The notes under the pieces: model-generated
Told to the model about the DNA's origin: nothing
What the model saw: only the letters and a program-made list of their open reading frames with translations
The model's database searches: none
Part shown: positions 43,727 to 53,837 of the stretch, piece after piece
How positions within the stretch are numbered: position 1 is the first letter of the stretch
How the letters are laid out: each line of letters starts with the position of its first letter
Made by a program: the position numbers and the translations under genes
Source: Mesorhizobium sp. B2-7-1
Lineage (GTDB): Bacteria; Pseudomonadota; Alphaproteobacteria; Rhizobiales; Rhizobiaceae
Length of the DNA: 63,260 nucleotides
Direction: 5' to 3'
Assembly: GCF_006440735.1 (NCBI RefSeq)
Contig: NZ_VFUA01000028.1
Span: 1 to 63,260, forward strand

Positions 43727-45295
43727 ATGATCCGCCTCCTCGTCTTCCTCGCCGTCGTCTTCGCGCTCGGGCTAGGCTTTGCCTGGCTGGCCGATCGTCC
43801 GGGCGAGATGCTCGTCACCTTCAACGGCTACCAGTACCAGGTCACGCTGATGGTGGCGGCGGTGGCGATCGTTGCCGTGGTCGCCGCCGTGATGATCGTC
43901 TGGTGGCTGGTGAAGTCGCTGTGGAACAGCCCCTACACGATCTCGCGCTATTTCCGGGTGCGCCGCCGCGACCGCGGCTACCAGGCGCTGTCGACCGGTA
44001 TGATCGCCGCCGGCGCCGGCGACGGCGCGCTGGCGCGCAAGAAGACCAAGGAGGCCGCGAAGCTGATCAGCTCCGACCAAGAGCCGCTGGTCAACCTGCT
44101 CGACGCCCAGGCCTCGCTGCTCGAAGGCGACCATGAGGGCGCGCGCGAGAAATTCGAGCGCATGCTCGACGATCCCGAGATGCGGCTGCTCGGCCTGCGT
44201 GGGCTCTATCTGGAGGCCGAGCGGCTCGGCGACCGCAATGCCGCGCGCCACTATGCTGGCCGCGCCGCTGCGGTGGCGCCGCAGCTTGCCTGGGCGGCGG
44301 AATCGACGCTCGAGGAGCTCACCGAACGCGGCGACTGGGACGGCGCGCTGAAGCTGGTCGAGGCGCAGAAATCGACACGGCAGATCGAGCGCGACGCCGC
44401 CAACCGCCGCAGGGCCGTGCTGCTGACCGCCAAGGCGCAGGCGCTGGTCGACAGCGATCCGAACGCGGCCCGCACAGCGGCGCTCGAAGCCAACAAGCTG
44501 GCGCCCGATTTCGCGCCGGCCGCGGTGATCGCCGCCGATCTGGTTATCCGGCAAAACGACGTGCGCAAGGGCTCCAAGATCCTGGAGGCCGCCTGGAAGG
44601 CCGAGCCGCATCCCGACATCGCCGAGCTCTACACCCATGCCAGGCCGGGCGACGCCGTGCTCGACCGCCTCAACCGGGCAAAGAAGCTGCAGGAATTGAA
44701 GAAGAACCACGCCGAGTCGGCGATGGCCGTGGCGCGCGCGGCGCTCGACGCGCAGGATTACGCGACGGCCCGGTGCGAGGCGGAGTCCGCGATCCGCATG
44801 GATCGTCGCGAGGGCGCCTATCTTCTGCTCGCCGATATCGAGGAAGCCGAGACCGGCGACCAGGGCAAGGTGCGGCAGCTGCTGTCGAAGGCCGTGCGCG
44901 CGCCGCGCGATCCCGCCTGGGTGGCGGACGGCGTCATCTCCGAGCGCTGGGCGCCGGTGTCGCCGGTCACCGGCAAGCTCGACGCCTTCACCTGGCGCGC
45001 GCCGATGGAGCGGCTCGGCCAGTTGATCGACAGCGAGACCGATATCCCGGTGCCGGCGATCGCAGCCGCGCCCGCCGCCGCACCGGCCGAAAAGGCGATA
45101 GACATTGTTGCCGATGCGGCGGCCGAGAAGCCGGTGCCGACGAACGGCGGCGAGAAGGACAAGGCGGTGGCCGAGACCGTCGATGAGGCGGGAACCATCG
45201 GCCAAGGTTCGGAGTTGCCGCATCTCCCGGACGATCCGGGTGTCGCGCCGGACGAGGCTGCGGAAAAATCGCCGCGCCGGTTTCGTTTGTTCTAA
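43727..45295 (+). CDS. HemY-like TPR membrane protein
   Basis: 522 residues. Two N-terminal membrane helices (MIRLLVFLAVVFALGLGFAW and VTLMVAAVAIVAVVAAVMIV) are followed by the HemY_N motif SPYTISRYFRVRRRDRGYQA and TPR-like helical repeats (residues ~100-430). The C-terminal tail is Ala/Pro/Glu-rich and disordered. Known as HemY by position in hem operons; it is not protoporphyrinogen oxidase and its exact role is unclear. It starts ten bases after Mic60. Confidence 0.9.
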   Translation: MIRLLVFLAVVFALGLGFAWLADRPGEMLVTFNGYQYQVTLMVAAVAIVAVVAAVMIVWWLVKSLWNSPYTISRYFRVRRRDRGYQALSTGMIAAGAGDGALARKKTKEAAKLISSDQEPLVNLLDAQASLLEGDHEGAREKFERMLDDPEMRLLGLRGLYLEAERLGDRNAARHYAGRAAAVAPQLAWAAESTLEELTERGDWDGALKLVEAQKSTRQIERDAANRRRAVLLTAKAQALVDSDPNAARTAALEANKLAPDFAPAAVIAADLVIRQNDVRKGSKILEAAWKAEPHPDIAELYTHARPGDAVLDRLNRAKKLQELKKNHAESAMAVARAALDAQDYATARCEAESAIRMDRREGAYLLLADIEEAETGDQGKVRQLLSKAVRAPRDPAWVADGVISERWAPVSPVTGKLDAFTWRAPMERLGQLIDSETDIPVPAIAAAPAAAPAEKAIDIVADAAAEKPVPTNGGEKDKAVAETVDEAGTIGQGSELPHLPDDPGVAPDEAAEKSPRRFRLF

Positions 45296-45341
45296 GGCTG
45301 TGATCTGAGGCCGGGTTTTGGTGGGCAGGGAAAAAACATCG

Positions 45342-45821
45342 ATGTTCGAGCGCGTATTGTCCTTCCTGAGGGATCTGCCGGCCGGTGGCGAGGCCAGGCC
45401 GAGCGCCGATGATCCGCGCGTCGCGGCTTCCGCGCTGCTCTATCATGTGATGAACGCCGACGGCGTGCGCCAGGACGTCGAATGGGAACGGTTCAAGCAG
45501 ATCCTGGCCGAGACCTATTCGGTGAGCGGCGCGGAGCTCGATGCGCTGGCCGCGGCCGGCGAGCGTGCCGACAACGAGGCGATCGACCTCTATGCCTTCA
45601 CCAGCGTCTTGAAGCGCGATCTCGACGCCGAGGCGCGCAAGGCCTTCATCGGCCTGATGTGGGAAATCGTCTATGCCGACGGCGAGCTGCACGAGCTCGA
45701 GGACAACACCGTCTGGCGGGTCGCCGAGCTGATCGGCGTCGAGCGCCACGATCGCATCGAGGCGCGCCGCAAGGCGGCGGCCGAGGCGCCCGGCGCGCGG
45801 GGCAAGTCGAGCGACGAATAA
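45342..45821 (+). CDS. TerB family protein
   Basis: 159 residues, all-helical. DDPRVAASALLYHVMNADGV, ETYSVSGAELDALAAAGERA and GLMWEIVYADGELHELEDNT match the TerB/COG4103 domain, with acidic residues that can bind metal. The start at 45342 follows GGCAGGG. Role unknown; TerB domains link to membrane and metal stress. It continues the hem operon direction, 46 bp after HemY. Confidence 0.9.
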   Translation: MFERVLSFLRDLPAGGEARPSADDPRVAASALLYHVMNADGVRQDVEWERFKQILAETYSVSGAELDALAAAGERADNEAIDLYAFTSVLKRDLDAEARKAFIGLMWEIVYADGELHELEDNTVWRVAELIGVERHDRIEARRKAAAEAPGARGKSSDE

Positions 45822-45839
45822 CAGGACCCTTCGCCTTCC

Positions 45840-46556
45840 ATGCCATCCAGACCAAGGCCGAGACCCAAAATCCTGATCGTGCTGCATCAGGAGAATTCGA
45901 GCTCCGGTCGCGTCGGCCATATGCTGCTGGAAGAAGGCTTCGATCTCGACATCCGCCGGCCGCCGCTCGGCGACGAATTGCCCTGCACGCTCAACGACCA
46001 TGCCGGCGCGGTGGTGTTCGGCGGGCCGATGAGCGCCAATGACGAGGACGAGTTCGTCCGCCGCGAGACCGACTGGCTGGAAATCCCGCTCAAGGAAAAC
46101 CGGCCGTTTCTCGGCATCTGCCTCGGTGCCCAAATGCTGGCCAACCATCTCGGCGGCAAGGTCGAGGGCCATGGCGAGGGGTTGGTCGAGATCGGCTGGT
46201 ACCCGCTGAAGCCGACCGACGCCGGCAAGAAGCTGCTGCACTGGCCGGAGATGGTCTACCAGTTCCACCGCGAGGGTTTTTCGCTGCCGAAGGAAGCGAC
46301 GCTGCTGGCAACGGCGGAAACCTATCCCAACCAGGCTTTCCGCTATGGCGACAACGCCTGGGGCATCCAGTTCCATGGCGAGCTGACGCGGGCGATGATG
46401 CAGCGCTGGGTGGTGCGCGGCGCGCATCGCTTCGAATTGCCCGGCGCGCAGCCCGGCCGCGACCATCTCGGCGGCCGGCTGATCTGGGACATGCACCTCA
46501 AGCGCTGGCTGGGCGAGTTTCTGGGGCTGATTTTTGGCAGGCCGGCGGTGGGGTAG
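45840..46556 (+). CDS. Class I glutamine amidotransferase-like protein
   Basis: 238 residues. The nucleophile Cys lies in PFLGICLGAQMLANHLGG. The His-Glu pair is in WGIQFHGELTRAMM, where Gly stands in the usual Pro position of FHPE. AGAVVFGGPMSANDEDEFVR is also typical. Members of this stand-alone group act on gamma-glutamyl compounds or lack a known partner. It starts 18 bp after TerB. Confidence 0.88.
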   Translation: MPSRPRPRPKILIVLHQENSSSGRVGHMLLEEGFDLDIRRPPLGDELPCTLNDHAGAVVFGGPMSANDEDEFVRRETDWLEIPLKENRPFLGICLGAQMLANHLGGKVEGHGEGLVEIGWYPLKPTDAGKKLLHWPEMVYQFHREGFSLPKEATLLATAETYPNQAFRYGDNAWGIQFHGELTRAMMQRWVVRGAHRFELPGAQPGRDHLGGRLIWDMHLKRWLGEFLGLIFGRPAVG

Positions 46557-46611
46557 GGAAAACCGAATTTGCTTCGAACGGCTGTGCCCGATTCAAAAAT
46601 TGCCTACGCCT

Positions 46612-46878
46612 TCAAGGATTTTGCTCGCTAGTAAGCTCCTGTATTTTCTCAAGGAGATTTTTGACGAGCAGCCGGTACGCGCGCGTGAGTTCGTCCGGCG
46701 ACAATTCTACTCTGATGTCGTACTTGCCGGAATAGTTTACCTGCAGGTCGACTGTTCCGAACAGCGTCGTTGCGCCATCGCGAATGTCTGTCACCACGAT
46801 CATGTTCGCCAATGGCTGATCCAGCAGAATGACGCCTGGTTCTCCGGGATGATTGTGCGTCGTCGTGCGTATTTTCAC
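46612..46878 (-). CDS. Hypothetical protein
   Basis: 88 residues from GTG 46878, preceded by AGGAGGG at ideal spacing. It is soluble and AT-richer than neighbours. Landmarks are IRTTTHNHPGEPGVILLDQP, IVVTDIRDGATTLFGTVDLQ and SPDELTRAYRLLVKNLLEKI. No family recognised. The composition hints at recent gain. Confidence 0.62.
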   Translation of the reverse strand: MKIRTTTHNHPGEPGVILLDQPLANMIVVTDIRDGATTLFGTVDLQVNYSGKYDIRVELSPDELTRAYRLLVKNLLEKIQELTSEQNP

Positions 46879-47041
46879 AACGTAACCCTCCTATCAGGTG
46901 AGAGCCCGCCTCTCCTCATCGGCATCGCGCCCTGTCCAAAATAGAAGCCGTCCCCTCAAAACGCGAGGAACAAAAATGGATGGTATCGGCGCGACCACCA
47001 TCTGTGTTATGCGCCGCCCAACCAACCGAAGGACGACAGCT

Positions 47042-47272
47042 GTGAACGAACCGACCTTGGCCGAGGCGACCGAGAATATCTATGCCTCACTCCGAGCCGA
47101 CAATGCCGATATCGATGCGCATATCGCGACGCTCAAGGCGGCGCTGGCACGGGAGGGGAAAAAGCAGGCGGTGTTCGATCCGGCCAAGCTGGTGCAGAAA
47201 AACCGTGCCGGCCGCAAGTTGATGCAAGCCTATTTTCGGCAGCGCGGCGTCAGCGTGAGCTTTTCGGAATAG
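47042..47272 (+). CDS. Small hypothetical protein
   Basis: 76 residues from GTG 47042 with AAGGA upstream; an ATG at 46976 in the same frame is an alternative. NEPTLAEATENIYASLRADN and DIDAHIATLKAALAREGKKQ suggest two helices, then FDPAKLVQKNRAGRKLMQAY. Soluble, basic. No named domain recognised. Confidence 0.6.
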   Translation: MNEPTLAEATENIYASLRADNADIDAHIATLKAALAREGKKQAVFDPAKLVQKNRAGRKLMQAYFRQRGVSVSFSE

Positions 47273-47380
47273 ATCTGCTCCCGACCTGAGCTTCCGCATC
47301 GGTGCCCTCGCAGCCTAGCCACAAGCCCCATACCCCTAACGGCGGGCCGGTGAGTGCCGTCGACCTGATCTGGAACTCGA

Positions 47381-48619
47381 TCAATTGCGGCTGTTGAGAT
47401 GCCGCACCTGCCGCAGCGCCGGGAACAGATAGGCCCACAGGCCGGCGACCGCTACGGCGCCGATGCCGCCGATCACCACGGCGGGAACCGTGCCGATCAG
47501 CGCCGCCATGGTGCCGGCGCGGAATTCGCCGACCTCGTTGGAGGCACCGACGAAGACCTGGTTGACGGCGTTGACGCGGCCGCGCACCTCGTCCGGGGTC
47601 CAAAGCTGGATCAGCGTCTCGCGGATATAGACGCTGAACATGTCGGTGGCGCCGAGCAGGGCAAGTGCCACGATCGACAGCCAGGTGATGGTCGAGACGC
47701 CGAACAGCACCGTGACGGCGCCGAACAGCGCGACGAAGCCCAGCATGATCTTGCCGGCATGATCGCGGATCGGATGGCCGGCAAGCCAGACGGCGACGCA
47801 GATGGCGCCGATGCCCGGGGCCGAGCGCAACAGGCCAAGACCCCAGGGGCCGAGATCCAATATGTCGCGCGCATAGACCGGAAGCAGCGCCGAGGCGCCC
47901 GACAGGAGCACGGCGAAGAGGTCGAGCGAGATCGCGCCGAGCACGATCTTCTCGCCCCAGATATAGCCGAAGCCGGCAAACAGCGTCTGCATGGTCGGCT
48001 TGTCGGTGGCCGTCTGCTGGGCGGGCTTCGGGATGGTGAAGATGAGCACAGCGGCGGCGAGCATCAATATGGCGGCGGTCGCGTAGGCGATTTCGGCCGA
48101 AACGCCGTAGAGCAGGCCGCCGGCGACGGGGCCGACGATGGTCGCGGTCTGCCAGGCCGACGAGTTCCAGGCGATCGCGTTGGCGAAATCCTCCTGCGGC
48201 ACCAGATTGGCGAACAGCGAGGACGAGGCCGGGCCGTAGAAGGCCCGCGCAATGCCGAACGCCACCAGCACCATGAAGATCGGCAGGGGGCTGGTCAGGC
48301 CGCGCAGTGTCAGAAGCAGCAGACCCAGCGCGCAGCCGGCCTCGACCAGGGTCGCCAGCGTCATGATCAGCCGGCGGCCGAAGCGGTCGGCGACGACGCC
48401 GGTGACAAGCACCAGAAGCAGCGAAGGCAGGAACTGGACGATGCCGACAATGCCGAGGTCGAACGGATCGCGGGTCAGGTCATAGACCTGCCAGCCGACG
48501 GCGACCGAAACGATCATGGTCGCGAAGGTCGTGAGGAAACGCGCCGTCCAATAGCTGAGGAACGGGCGGTGCCGGAACGCGGCGTAGCGCTGGTCGGGTG
48601 ACGTTGTTTCGACGGTCAT
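47381..48619 (-). CDS. MFS transporter, EntS-like
   Basis: 412 residues with about twelve membrane helices. FATMIVSVAVGWQVYDLTRD and VVADRFGRRLIMTLATLVEA hold the MFS loop 2-3 motif. GASALLPVYARDILDLGPWG and the long C-terminal half fit the EntS/MFS_3 type, which often exports siderophores or drugs. No siderophore genes are adjacent. The start at 48619 is the first Met before the conserved opening. Confidence 0.85.
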   Translation of the reverse strand: MTVETTSPDQRYAAFRHRPFLSYWTARFLTTFATMIVSVAVGWQVYDLTRDPFDLGIVGIVQFLPSLLLVLVTGVVADRFGRRLIMTLATLVEAGCALGLLLLTLRGLTSPLPIFMVLVAFGIARAFYGPASSSLFANLVPQEDFANAIAWNSSAWQTATIVGPVAGGLLYGVSAEIAYATAAILMLAAAVLIFTIPKPAQQTATDKPTMQTLFAGFGYIWGEKIVLGAISLDLFAVLLSGASALLPVYARDILDLGPWGLGLLRSAPGIGAICVAVWLAGHPIRDHAGKIMLGFVALFGAVTVLFGVSTITWLSIVALALLGATDMFSVYIRETLIQLWTPDEVRGRVNAVNQVFVGASNEVGEFRAGTMAALIGTVPAVVIGGIGAVAVAGLWAYLFPALRQVRHLNSRN

Positions 48620-48771
48620 GATCTGAGGCCCCGTTGCGACGATGGCCGGCGGGGCACTTCCACGGTGGGCGCTGGTCCGGCCGCAACCCTTTAGCCCAGT
48701 TCGTTTCGCCATGCGCGCAAAAAATCCGCGCCGGATCAAAGAAAATCGAAATTTTCTCCCCGAATGGCGGC

Positions 48772-49872
48772 TCAGCCTCTCAACGCGGCGGAGATGGCGT
48801 GAAGCCCGCCGCGCAGCTCCGCTTCCGTCGGCCAGCCGAAGCCAAGGCGGAAGAAGCGTTTCGGCATCTCGAACCAGTGGCCGGGACCGACATAGGTACC
48901 GTGCTCCTCCAGCAGCCTGCTGTAGAACGTGTCGAGGTCGAAGCCGGCATCGACGTTGAGCCGCGGGAAGCCGACGACGCCGCCTTGCGGCCGCACCCAG
49001 TCGACAAGAGGCTCGCCGTCGATCCAGGCCTGGACGATGTCGCGGCGCCTGGCCATTTCGGGGAGCAGCGAGGCCAGAAAGCCGTCACGGCGTTCGAGCG
49101 TGGTGCGGGCGATCGCTTCGTCGATGACGCTGCCGCAGATGCCGATCTGCTCCTTGGCGGCGAGGAAGGTTTCCTGCAGCTCCGGATCGCGGGTTACCAG
49201 CCAGCCGATGCGGATGCCCGGAATGCCGAAGGCCTTGGACAACGAGCAGACGCTGATGGCGGCGGGACTGAGCGAGGCCGCGGCGGGCAGGCGTTCGCTG
49301 TAGGAGAGGTCGCGATAGGTCTCGTCGACCAGCAGCCGGCATTTGCGATGTTCGGCGAGCGCAATCAGCGCGTCGAGATCGGCGCGTGTCATCATCGTGC
49401 CGGTCGGGTTGTGCGGGCAGGTGACGCTGATCAGTTTGGTGCTCGGCCGCAGCTCTGTCTTGACGCGTTCGATGTCGACGGCAAAGCCCCGGTCGAAATC
49501 GAGGTCGACATAGGAGATGGCGCAGCCGATCGCTTTCGGCGTCTCGATGTTGGTGGCGTAGTTCGGCCGCACGACCACGAGATGGTCATTGGGCGACAGC
49601 AGCGACGTGGCGATAATGAACAGCGCGCCGGCCGCGCCGGCGGTCACCAGCACATCGTCGGGAGAAACGCCCTTGTCCTGCCCGGCGATCAGCGCCCGCA
49701 AGTCCTTGTCGCCGCGATGCTCGCCATAGAACAAGGTGAGGTCGGACAGCGCGAGGCCGATGTCGGAGAGTTTCTGGTCGGCGATCGAGCTTTCGGAAAG
49801 ATTGTAGCGGATGCGGTCGTAGCCGTATTCCTCCGGCGCTTCCTTCTCGATCACCATCCTGGCGTAGTTCAT
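48772..49872 (-). CDS. PLP-dependent aminotransferase, class I/II
   Basis: 366 residues. The PLP Lys is in SVCSLSKAFGIPGIRIGWLV. The cofactor and substrate motifs YNLSESSIADQKLSD, TCPHNPTGTMMTRADLDAL and LLVDETYRDLSYSERLPAA are clear. It moves amino groups between an amino acid and a 2-oxo acid. Specificity cannot be fixed. The mucR terminator lies 47 bp upstream of its start. Confidence 0.9.
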   Translation of the reverse strand: MNYARMVIEKEAPEEYGYDRIRYNLSESSIADQKLSDIGLALSDLTLFYGEHRGDKDLRALIAGQDKGVSPDDVLVTAGAAGALFIIATSLLSPNDHLVVVRPNYATNIETPKAIGCAISYVDLDFDRGFAVDIERVKTELRPSTKLISVTCPHNPTGTMMTRADLDALIALAEHRKCRLLVDETYRDLSYSERLPAAASLSPAAISVCSLSKAFGIPGIRIGWLVTRDPELQETFLAAKEQIGICGSVIDEAIARTTLERRDGFLASLLPEMARRRDIVQAWIDGEPLVDWVRPQGGVVGFPRLNVDAGFDLDTFYSRLLEEHGTYVGPGHWFEMPKRFFRLGFGWPTEAELRGGLHAISAALRG

Positions 49873-49918
49873 GGCTGGCCTGCTCCCCGGTCTCAGACCG
49901 TATCCAAGCCATAAAAGC

Positions 49919-49956
49919 AGCAAGCCTGCCAAGGCGGATTCCTCGGCAGGCTTGCT
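49919..49956 (-). terminator. Intrinsic terminator of mucR
   Basis: AGCAAGCCTGCC (49919-49930) and GGCAGGCTTGCT (49945-49956) form a perfect 12-bp stem. On the minus strand it is followed by GCTTTTAT. It lies 40 bp after the mucR stop. Confidence 0.8.
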
Positions 49957-49996
49957 TAAACCATTGGTGCAGGCGCGTTATTTCAGGCGAGCGATC

Positions 49997-50458
49997 TCAG
50001 GCGGGCGCCTTGGCCTTTCTGCCTTTGGCCGGCTTTGCCGGCTCCGGTTCCGCCTTGCGGCCGAGGCCGATCGACTTGGCGAGCTGCGAACGCGACGCCG
50101 CATAGTTGGGGGCGACCATCGGGTAGTCCACCGGCAAGCCCCATTTGGTGCGGTAGGCTTCCGGTGTCAGGCCGAAATGCACGCCGATATGGCGCTTCAG
50201 CGATTTGAACTTCTTCCCGTCCTCGAGACAGATGATGTAGTCCGGCGTCACCGAGCGCCTGGGATTGACGGCGGGGGTCGGTGGGGGCGCCGTGGGCACC
50301 GCCGGCTGGCTAATCCCGCTGATCGAGGAGGCGACGCTGGCGATCAGTCCGCCCAGGTCCGAAGCGGGCAGGCGGTTTTTCGCGACATAGGCCGATACGA
50401 TGTGAGCGGTGAGCTCGAGCAGATCGACTTCCTTGGCTGTGCTGGTGTCCTCGTCCAC
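49997..50458 (-). CDS. MucR/Ros-family zinc-finger-like regulator
   Basis: 153 residues from GTG 50458 (GGAGGGAC upstream). MucR proteins bind AT-rich DNA and regulate exopolysaccharide, motility and cell-cycle genes. The N-terminal oligomerisation part is LLELTAHIVSAYVAKNRLPA. The finger reads CLEDGKKFKSLKRHIGVHFG: first Cys and both His remain, but the second Cys is Asp. Ros homologues of Mesorhizobium loti are known to carry this change. The C-terminal tail is Lys/Ala-rich (KPAKGRKAKAPA). The AT-rich upstream region at 50625-50665 may be its own target. Confidence 0.92.
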   Translation of the reverse strand: MDEDTSTAKEVDLLELTAHIVSAYVAKNRLPASDLGGLIASVASSISGISQPAVPTAPPPTPAVNPRRSVTPDYIICLEDGKKFKSLKRHIGVHFGLTPEAYRTKWGLPVDYPMVAPNYAASRSQLAKSIGLGRKAEPEPAKPAKGRKAKAPA

Positions 50459-50665
50459 GTAGTCCCTCCATTTTCGCCGCAAGGCCGTGAAAACGATCCG
50501 GTTTTCACGGCGTGTAATGTCAAAGCGCTGCGGGCGTTGTTGGCGAATTCGAAAAGCCGCAGGGGCCGCAGGCCGGCGAATTCCTAGTCGGCAAATCTGC
50601 GCGACGCAACGTTTTGTCGCGTCAATACACGCTGTTTTGAACAATTATACTGAAATGTAACAATA

Positions 50666-51370
50666 TCAGACGATCAGCGCCTTGTCGCGCCATAGACGAA
50701 ATCCACCCTCGAAAGCGCGAGTGTTGTCGCCGCGCCGGGATTTTTCAGGCAATTCATCGAGCTTGTCGACATTGCCGCCGCCAATCACGACATAGTCCGG
50801 CTGCAAGGCGGCGCGAAGCCTGTCGACCACGTCGAAAACGTATCTGCGCCACTTCTTCTTGCCGCGCTTTTCCAGGCCGCGCTCGCCGACATAATCCTCG
50901 AAACTCGCTCCCTTTTTGTAGGGAAGGTGGGCGAGCTCCATGGGCTGGCCGACATTCTTGATGATCATGGCGGCGCCAAGGCCGGTGCCGAGGCCGAGGA
51001 AGAGCATGCGGCCGCCGTCATAGCTGCCGATCGCCTGCATCAGCGCGTCGTTGACGAGCTTCACCGGCTTGCCGAAGGCGGCGGTGAAATCGTAGCCGTT
51101 CCAACCCTTGCCGAGATTGAAGGGGTCGAGCGAGGGCTTGTTGTCGCGCACGGGGCCGGGATAGCCCATCGAGATGACGTCGTAGTCCAGGTCCTCGGCC
51201 AGCTTCTTGACCGAAGCGACGACCTGGTCCGGTGTCAGGCTCGGTCCGGACGCGGCGCGGCGCATCTCGCCGCCGGCGCTGGTCAGGATCTTCACATGCG
51301 AGCCGCCGACATCGATGGCGAGCACGATCGGATCGCTGCTCGCCGGCGCCTTCCTTGTTGCCTTCGCCAT
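50666..51370 (-). CDS. ppgK: Polyphosphate glucokinase
   Basis: 234 residues of the ROK family, PPGK type. It phosphorylates glucose with polyphosphate. The phosphate loop is LAIDVGGSHVKILTS. The sugar and second phosphate sites are VKLVNDALMQAIGSYDGG and MLFLGLGTGLGAAMI. DYVVIGGGNVDKLDELP is typical near the end. ATP use cannot be excluded from sequence. It is the last of four minus-strand genes with gaps of 51, 13 and 15 bp. Confidence 0.9.
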   Translation of the reverse strand: MAKATRKAPASSDPIVLAIDVGGSHVKILTSAGGEMRRAASGPSLTPDQVVASVKKLAEDLDYDVISMGYPGPVRDNKPSLDPFNLGKGWNGYDFTAAFGKPVKLVNDALMQAIGSYDGGRMLFLGLGTGLGAAMIIKNVGQPMELAHLPYKKGASFEDYVGERGLEKRGKKKWRRYVFDVVDRLRAALQPDYVVIGGGNVDKLDELPEKSRRGDNTRAFEGGFRLWRDKALIV

Positions 51371-51385
51371 CTTGTCCTCCCGAAG

Positions 51386-52762
51386 CTATTTCGTCGGATT
51401 GATCCAGCCGTCGGGCGGCCCGAAGCCGTTCATGGCATCGGCCGGCCCCCAGGTCTTGGGCGCATAGATCGCCGGCGCCGTGGTGTCGCCGAGCACCGGA
51501 CCGACGATGCGCCAGGCAAGCTCGGCCGCGTCCTGGCGCGTGAAGAGCTGGCCGTTGCCGTTCATGGCGTCGCCGATCAGCCGCTCATAGGGCGGCATGT
51601 CGCCCTTGGTGTCGTCGAGCGCGGTCAGTTCCACCTGCTCGCCGATCATGTCGTCGCCGGGGACCTTGCGCTGGGCGCCGATCGAGATCGCCACCTGCGG
51701 GTCGATGCGGAAGCGCACGTAATTGGCGTCGCCCGGCTTGATCGGATCGAAGACATCGAGCGGCGGCCGCTTCATCCGCACGATCACCTCGGTGGCGTGC
51801 ACCGGCATGTTCTTGCCGGCGCGGATGAAGAAGGGCACGTCCTGCCAGCGCCAGGTGTCGACCAAGAAACGCACCGCGGCGAAGGTCTCGACCGGCGAAT
51901 TCGGCCGCACGCCCGGCTCGGCCAGATAGCCGTCGAACTGGCCGCGCACGACATCGTCCTTGGTCAGCGTGCGGATGGCGCGCAGCACCTGCACCTTCTC
52001 GTCGATCAGGTCGTCGGCCGAGCGGCCGACCGGCGGCTCCATGGCCAAAAGCAACAGGATGTTGAGCAGGTGGTTTTCGATGACGTCGCGGATGCAGCCG
52101 ACATCGTCGTAGAATTTGCCGCGCCCTTCGACGCCGAAATCCTCGGCCATGGTGATCTGGACGCTCTCGACGAAGTTGCGGTTCCAGATCGGCTCGAGGA
52201 AGGAATTGGCGAAGCGGAAATAGAGCAGGTTCTGGATCGCCTCCTTGCCGAGATAATGGTCGATGCGGAAGATCGACTGCTCGTCGAACACCAGATGCAG
52301 CACCCGGTTCAGCCAGCGCGCCGACTGCAGATCGTGGCCGAACGGCTTTTCCACCATCAGCCGGGCGCCGCGCGCGGTGCCGGACTGCTCCAATCCTTGC
52401 ACGACGGTCTCGAACATGGTCGGCGGCACGGCCATGTAGTGCAGCGGCCGCTGCGCTGACCCCAGCGCGGTCTTCAGCTTCTCGAAGGTCGCGCCGTCGC
52501 GGTAGTCGCCGCTGACGTAGCGCAGCAGCGAGGCGAGCTTGGAAAAGACCTTGTCGTCGATGCTGCCCAGCGCGGTGACGACGCCGTCGCGGGCGCGGTC
52601 CACCAGTTTGGGGAGTTCCCAAGGCTCGAAGGCGACGCCGATCACCGGCTCGGTCAGCGTCCCCTTGGCGACCATCTGGTAGAGCGCCGGGAAAATCTTC
52701 TTATGCGCAAGGTCGCCGGTCGCTCCGAAAAGCACCAGCGTGTCGGACCTCTCCTGGCTCAT
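51386..52762 (-). CDS. zwf: Glucose-6-phosphate dehydrogenase
   Basis: 458 residues. It oxidises glucose-6-phosphate to 6-phosphogluconolactone, making NADPH or NADH. The nucleotide site is [20 protein letters not shown], the substrate site [15 protein letters not shown], and [20 protein letters not shown] and [20 protein letters not shown] are conserved. No 6-phosphogluconolactonase gene is next to it. The start at 52762 gives the standard N-terminus. Confidence 0.96.
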   Translation of the reverse strand: MSQERSDTLVLFGATGDLAHKKIFPALYQMVAKGTLTEPVIGVAFEPWELPKLVDRARDGVVTALGSIDDKVFSKLASLLRYVSGDYRDGATFEKLKTALGSAQRPLHYMAVPPTMFETVVQGLEQSGTARGARLMVEKPFGHDLQSARWLNRVLHLVFDEQSIFRIDHYLGKEAIQNLLYFRFANSFLEPIWNRNFVESVQITMAEDFGVEGRGKFYDDVGCIRDVIENHLLNILLLLAMEPPVGRSADDLIDEKVQVLRAIRTLTKDDVVRGQFDGYLAEPGVRPNSPVETFAAVRFLVDTWRWQDVPFFIRAGKNMPVHATEVIVRMKRPPLDVFDPIKPGDANYVRFRIDPQVAISIGAQRKVPGDDMIGEQVELTALDDTKGDMPPYERLIGDAMNGNGQLFTRQDAAELAWRIVGPVLGDTTAPAIYAPKTWGPADAMNGFGPPDGWINPTK

Positions 52763-52775
52763 GCCTTGTCTCCCC

Positions 52776-53786
52776 TCACGCGCCGGTCTTCTTTTCGAGA
52801 TGGCCGCCGAAGGCATAGCGCATGGCGGACAGGAGCTTGTCGGCGAATTGCGATTCGCCCTGCGAGGAGAAACGGTCGAACAGCGCCGAGGACAGCACCG
52901 GCGCCGGGACGCCGGTGTCGATCGCGGCCTTCAGCGTCCAGCGGCCTTCGCCGGAATCGGAGACGCGACCGCCGAACTGGGCAAGCGCCGGATCGCTCTT
53001 CAGCGCGCCAGCGGTGAGATCGAGCAGCCAGGAGCCGATGACGCTGCCATGCCGCCAGACTTCGGCGACTGCGGGCAGGTCGACGTCGAACTGGTAGTAT
53101 TGCGGATTTTCGAGCGGGCTGGTCTCGGCGTCGGCGGTGCGCTGCCTTTTGCCGGCATTGGCCGACTTCAGGATGTTCATACCTTCGGCATAGGCGGCCA
53201 TGACGCCGTATTCGATACCGTTGTGCACCATCTTGACGAAGTGGCCGGCGCCGCTCGGGCCGCAATGGAGATAGCCGAAGGGCGCCGTGCCGCCATCCTT
53301 GGGCGGATTGGAGCCGGCATCGGCGCCCGGCGCCAGCGTGGCGAAGACCGAATCGAGATGCTTCACCGCCTCGTCGGGGCCGCCGATCATCAGGCAGTAG
53401 CCGCGCTCGAGGCCCCAGACGCCGCCGCTGGTGCCGACATCCACAAAGTTGATGCCTTTCACCGCGAGCTTGGCCGCCTGGTCGACGGCATCGTGGTAGT
53501 AGGAATTGCCGCCGTCGATGATGATGTCGCCCGGCTCCATCAGCGCCGCGACCTGGTCGACGATCCTGCCGGTGATCGCGGCGGGCAGCATCAGCCAGGC
53601 GCAGCGCGGCTTGGCGAGCTTGCCGACGAATTCCTCCAGCGAGGCCGCGCCGACGGCGCCGTCCTTGACCATGCCGGCGACGCTTGCCGAATTGATGTCG
53701 TAGACGACGCATTCATGGCCGTCGCGCATCAGGCGCCGCACCATATTGGCGCCCATCCTGCCCAGTCCCATCATTCCGATCTGCAT
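52776..53786 (-). CDS. gnd: 6-phosphogluconate dehydrogenase, short (GntZ/YqeC) type
   Basis: 336 residues, the shorter NAD-leaning form and not the ~470-residue dimer. It decarboxylates 6-phosphogluconate to ribulose-5-phosphate. The cofactor motif is [40 protein letters not shown] and [20 protein letters not shown] mark the active site, with [20 protein letters not shown] holding the catalytic Lys. It lies 13 bp upstream of zwf in the same operon. Confidence 0.95.
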   Translation of the reverse strand: MQIGMMGLGRMGANMVRRLMRDGHECVVYDINSASVAGMVKDGAVGAASLEEFVGKLAKPRCAWLMLPAAITGRIVDQVAALMEPGDIIIDGGNSYYHDAVDQAAKLAVKGINFVDVGTSGGVWGLERGYCLMIGGPDEAVKHLDSVFATLAPGADAGSNPPKDGGTAPFGYLHCGPSGAGHFVKMVHNGIEYGVMAAYAEGMNILKSANAGKRQRTADAETSPLENPQYYQFDVDLPAVAEVWRHGSVIGSWLLDLTAGALKSDPALAQFGGRVSDSGEGRWTLKAAIDTGVPAPVLSSALFDRFSSQGESQFADKLLSAMRYAFGGHLEKKTGA

Positions 53787-53837
53787 GGTGTCATCCCGAT
53801 TGCTTGAGGAAAGGAGAAGTATAATGGCCCTGCTGGA

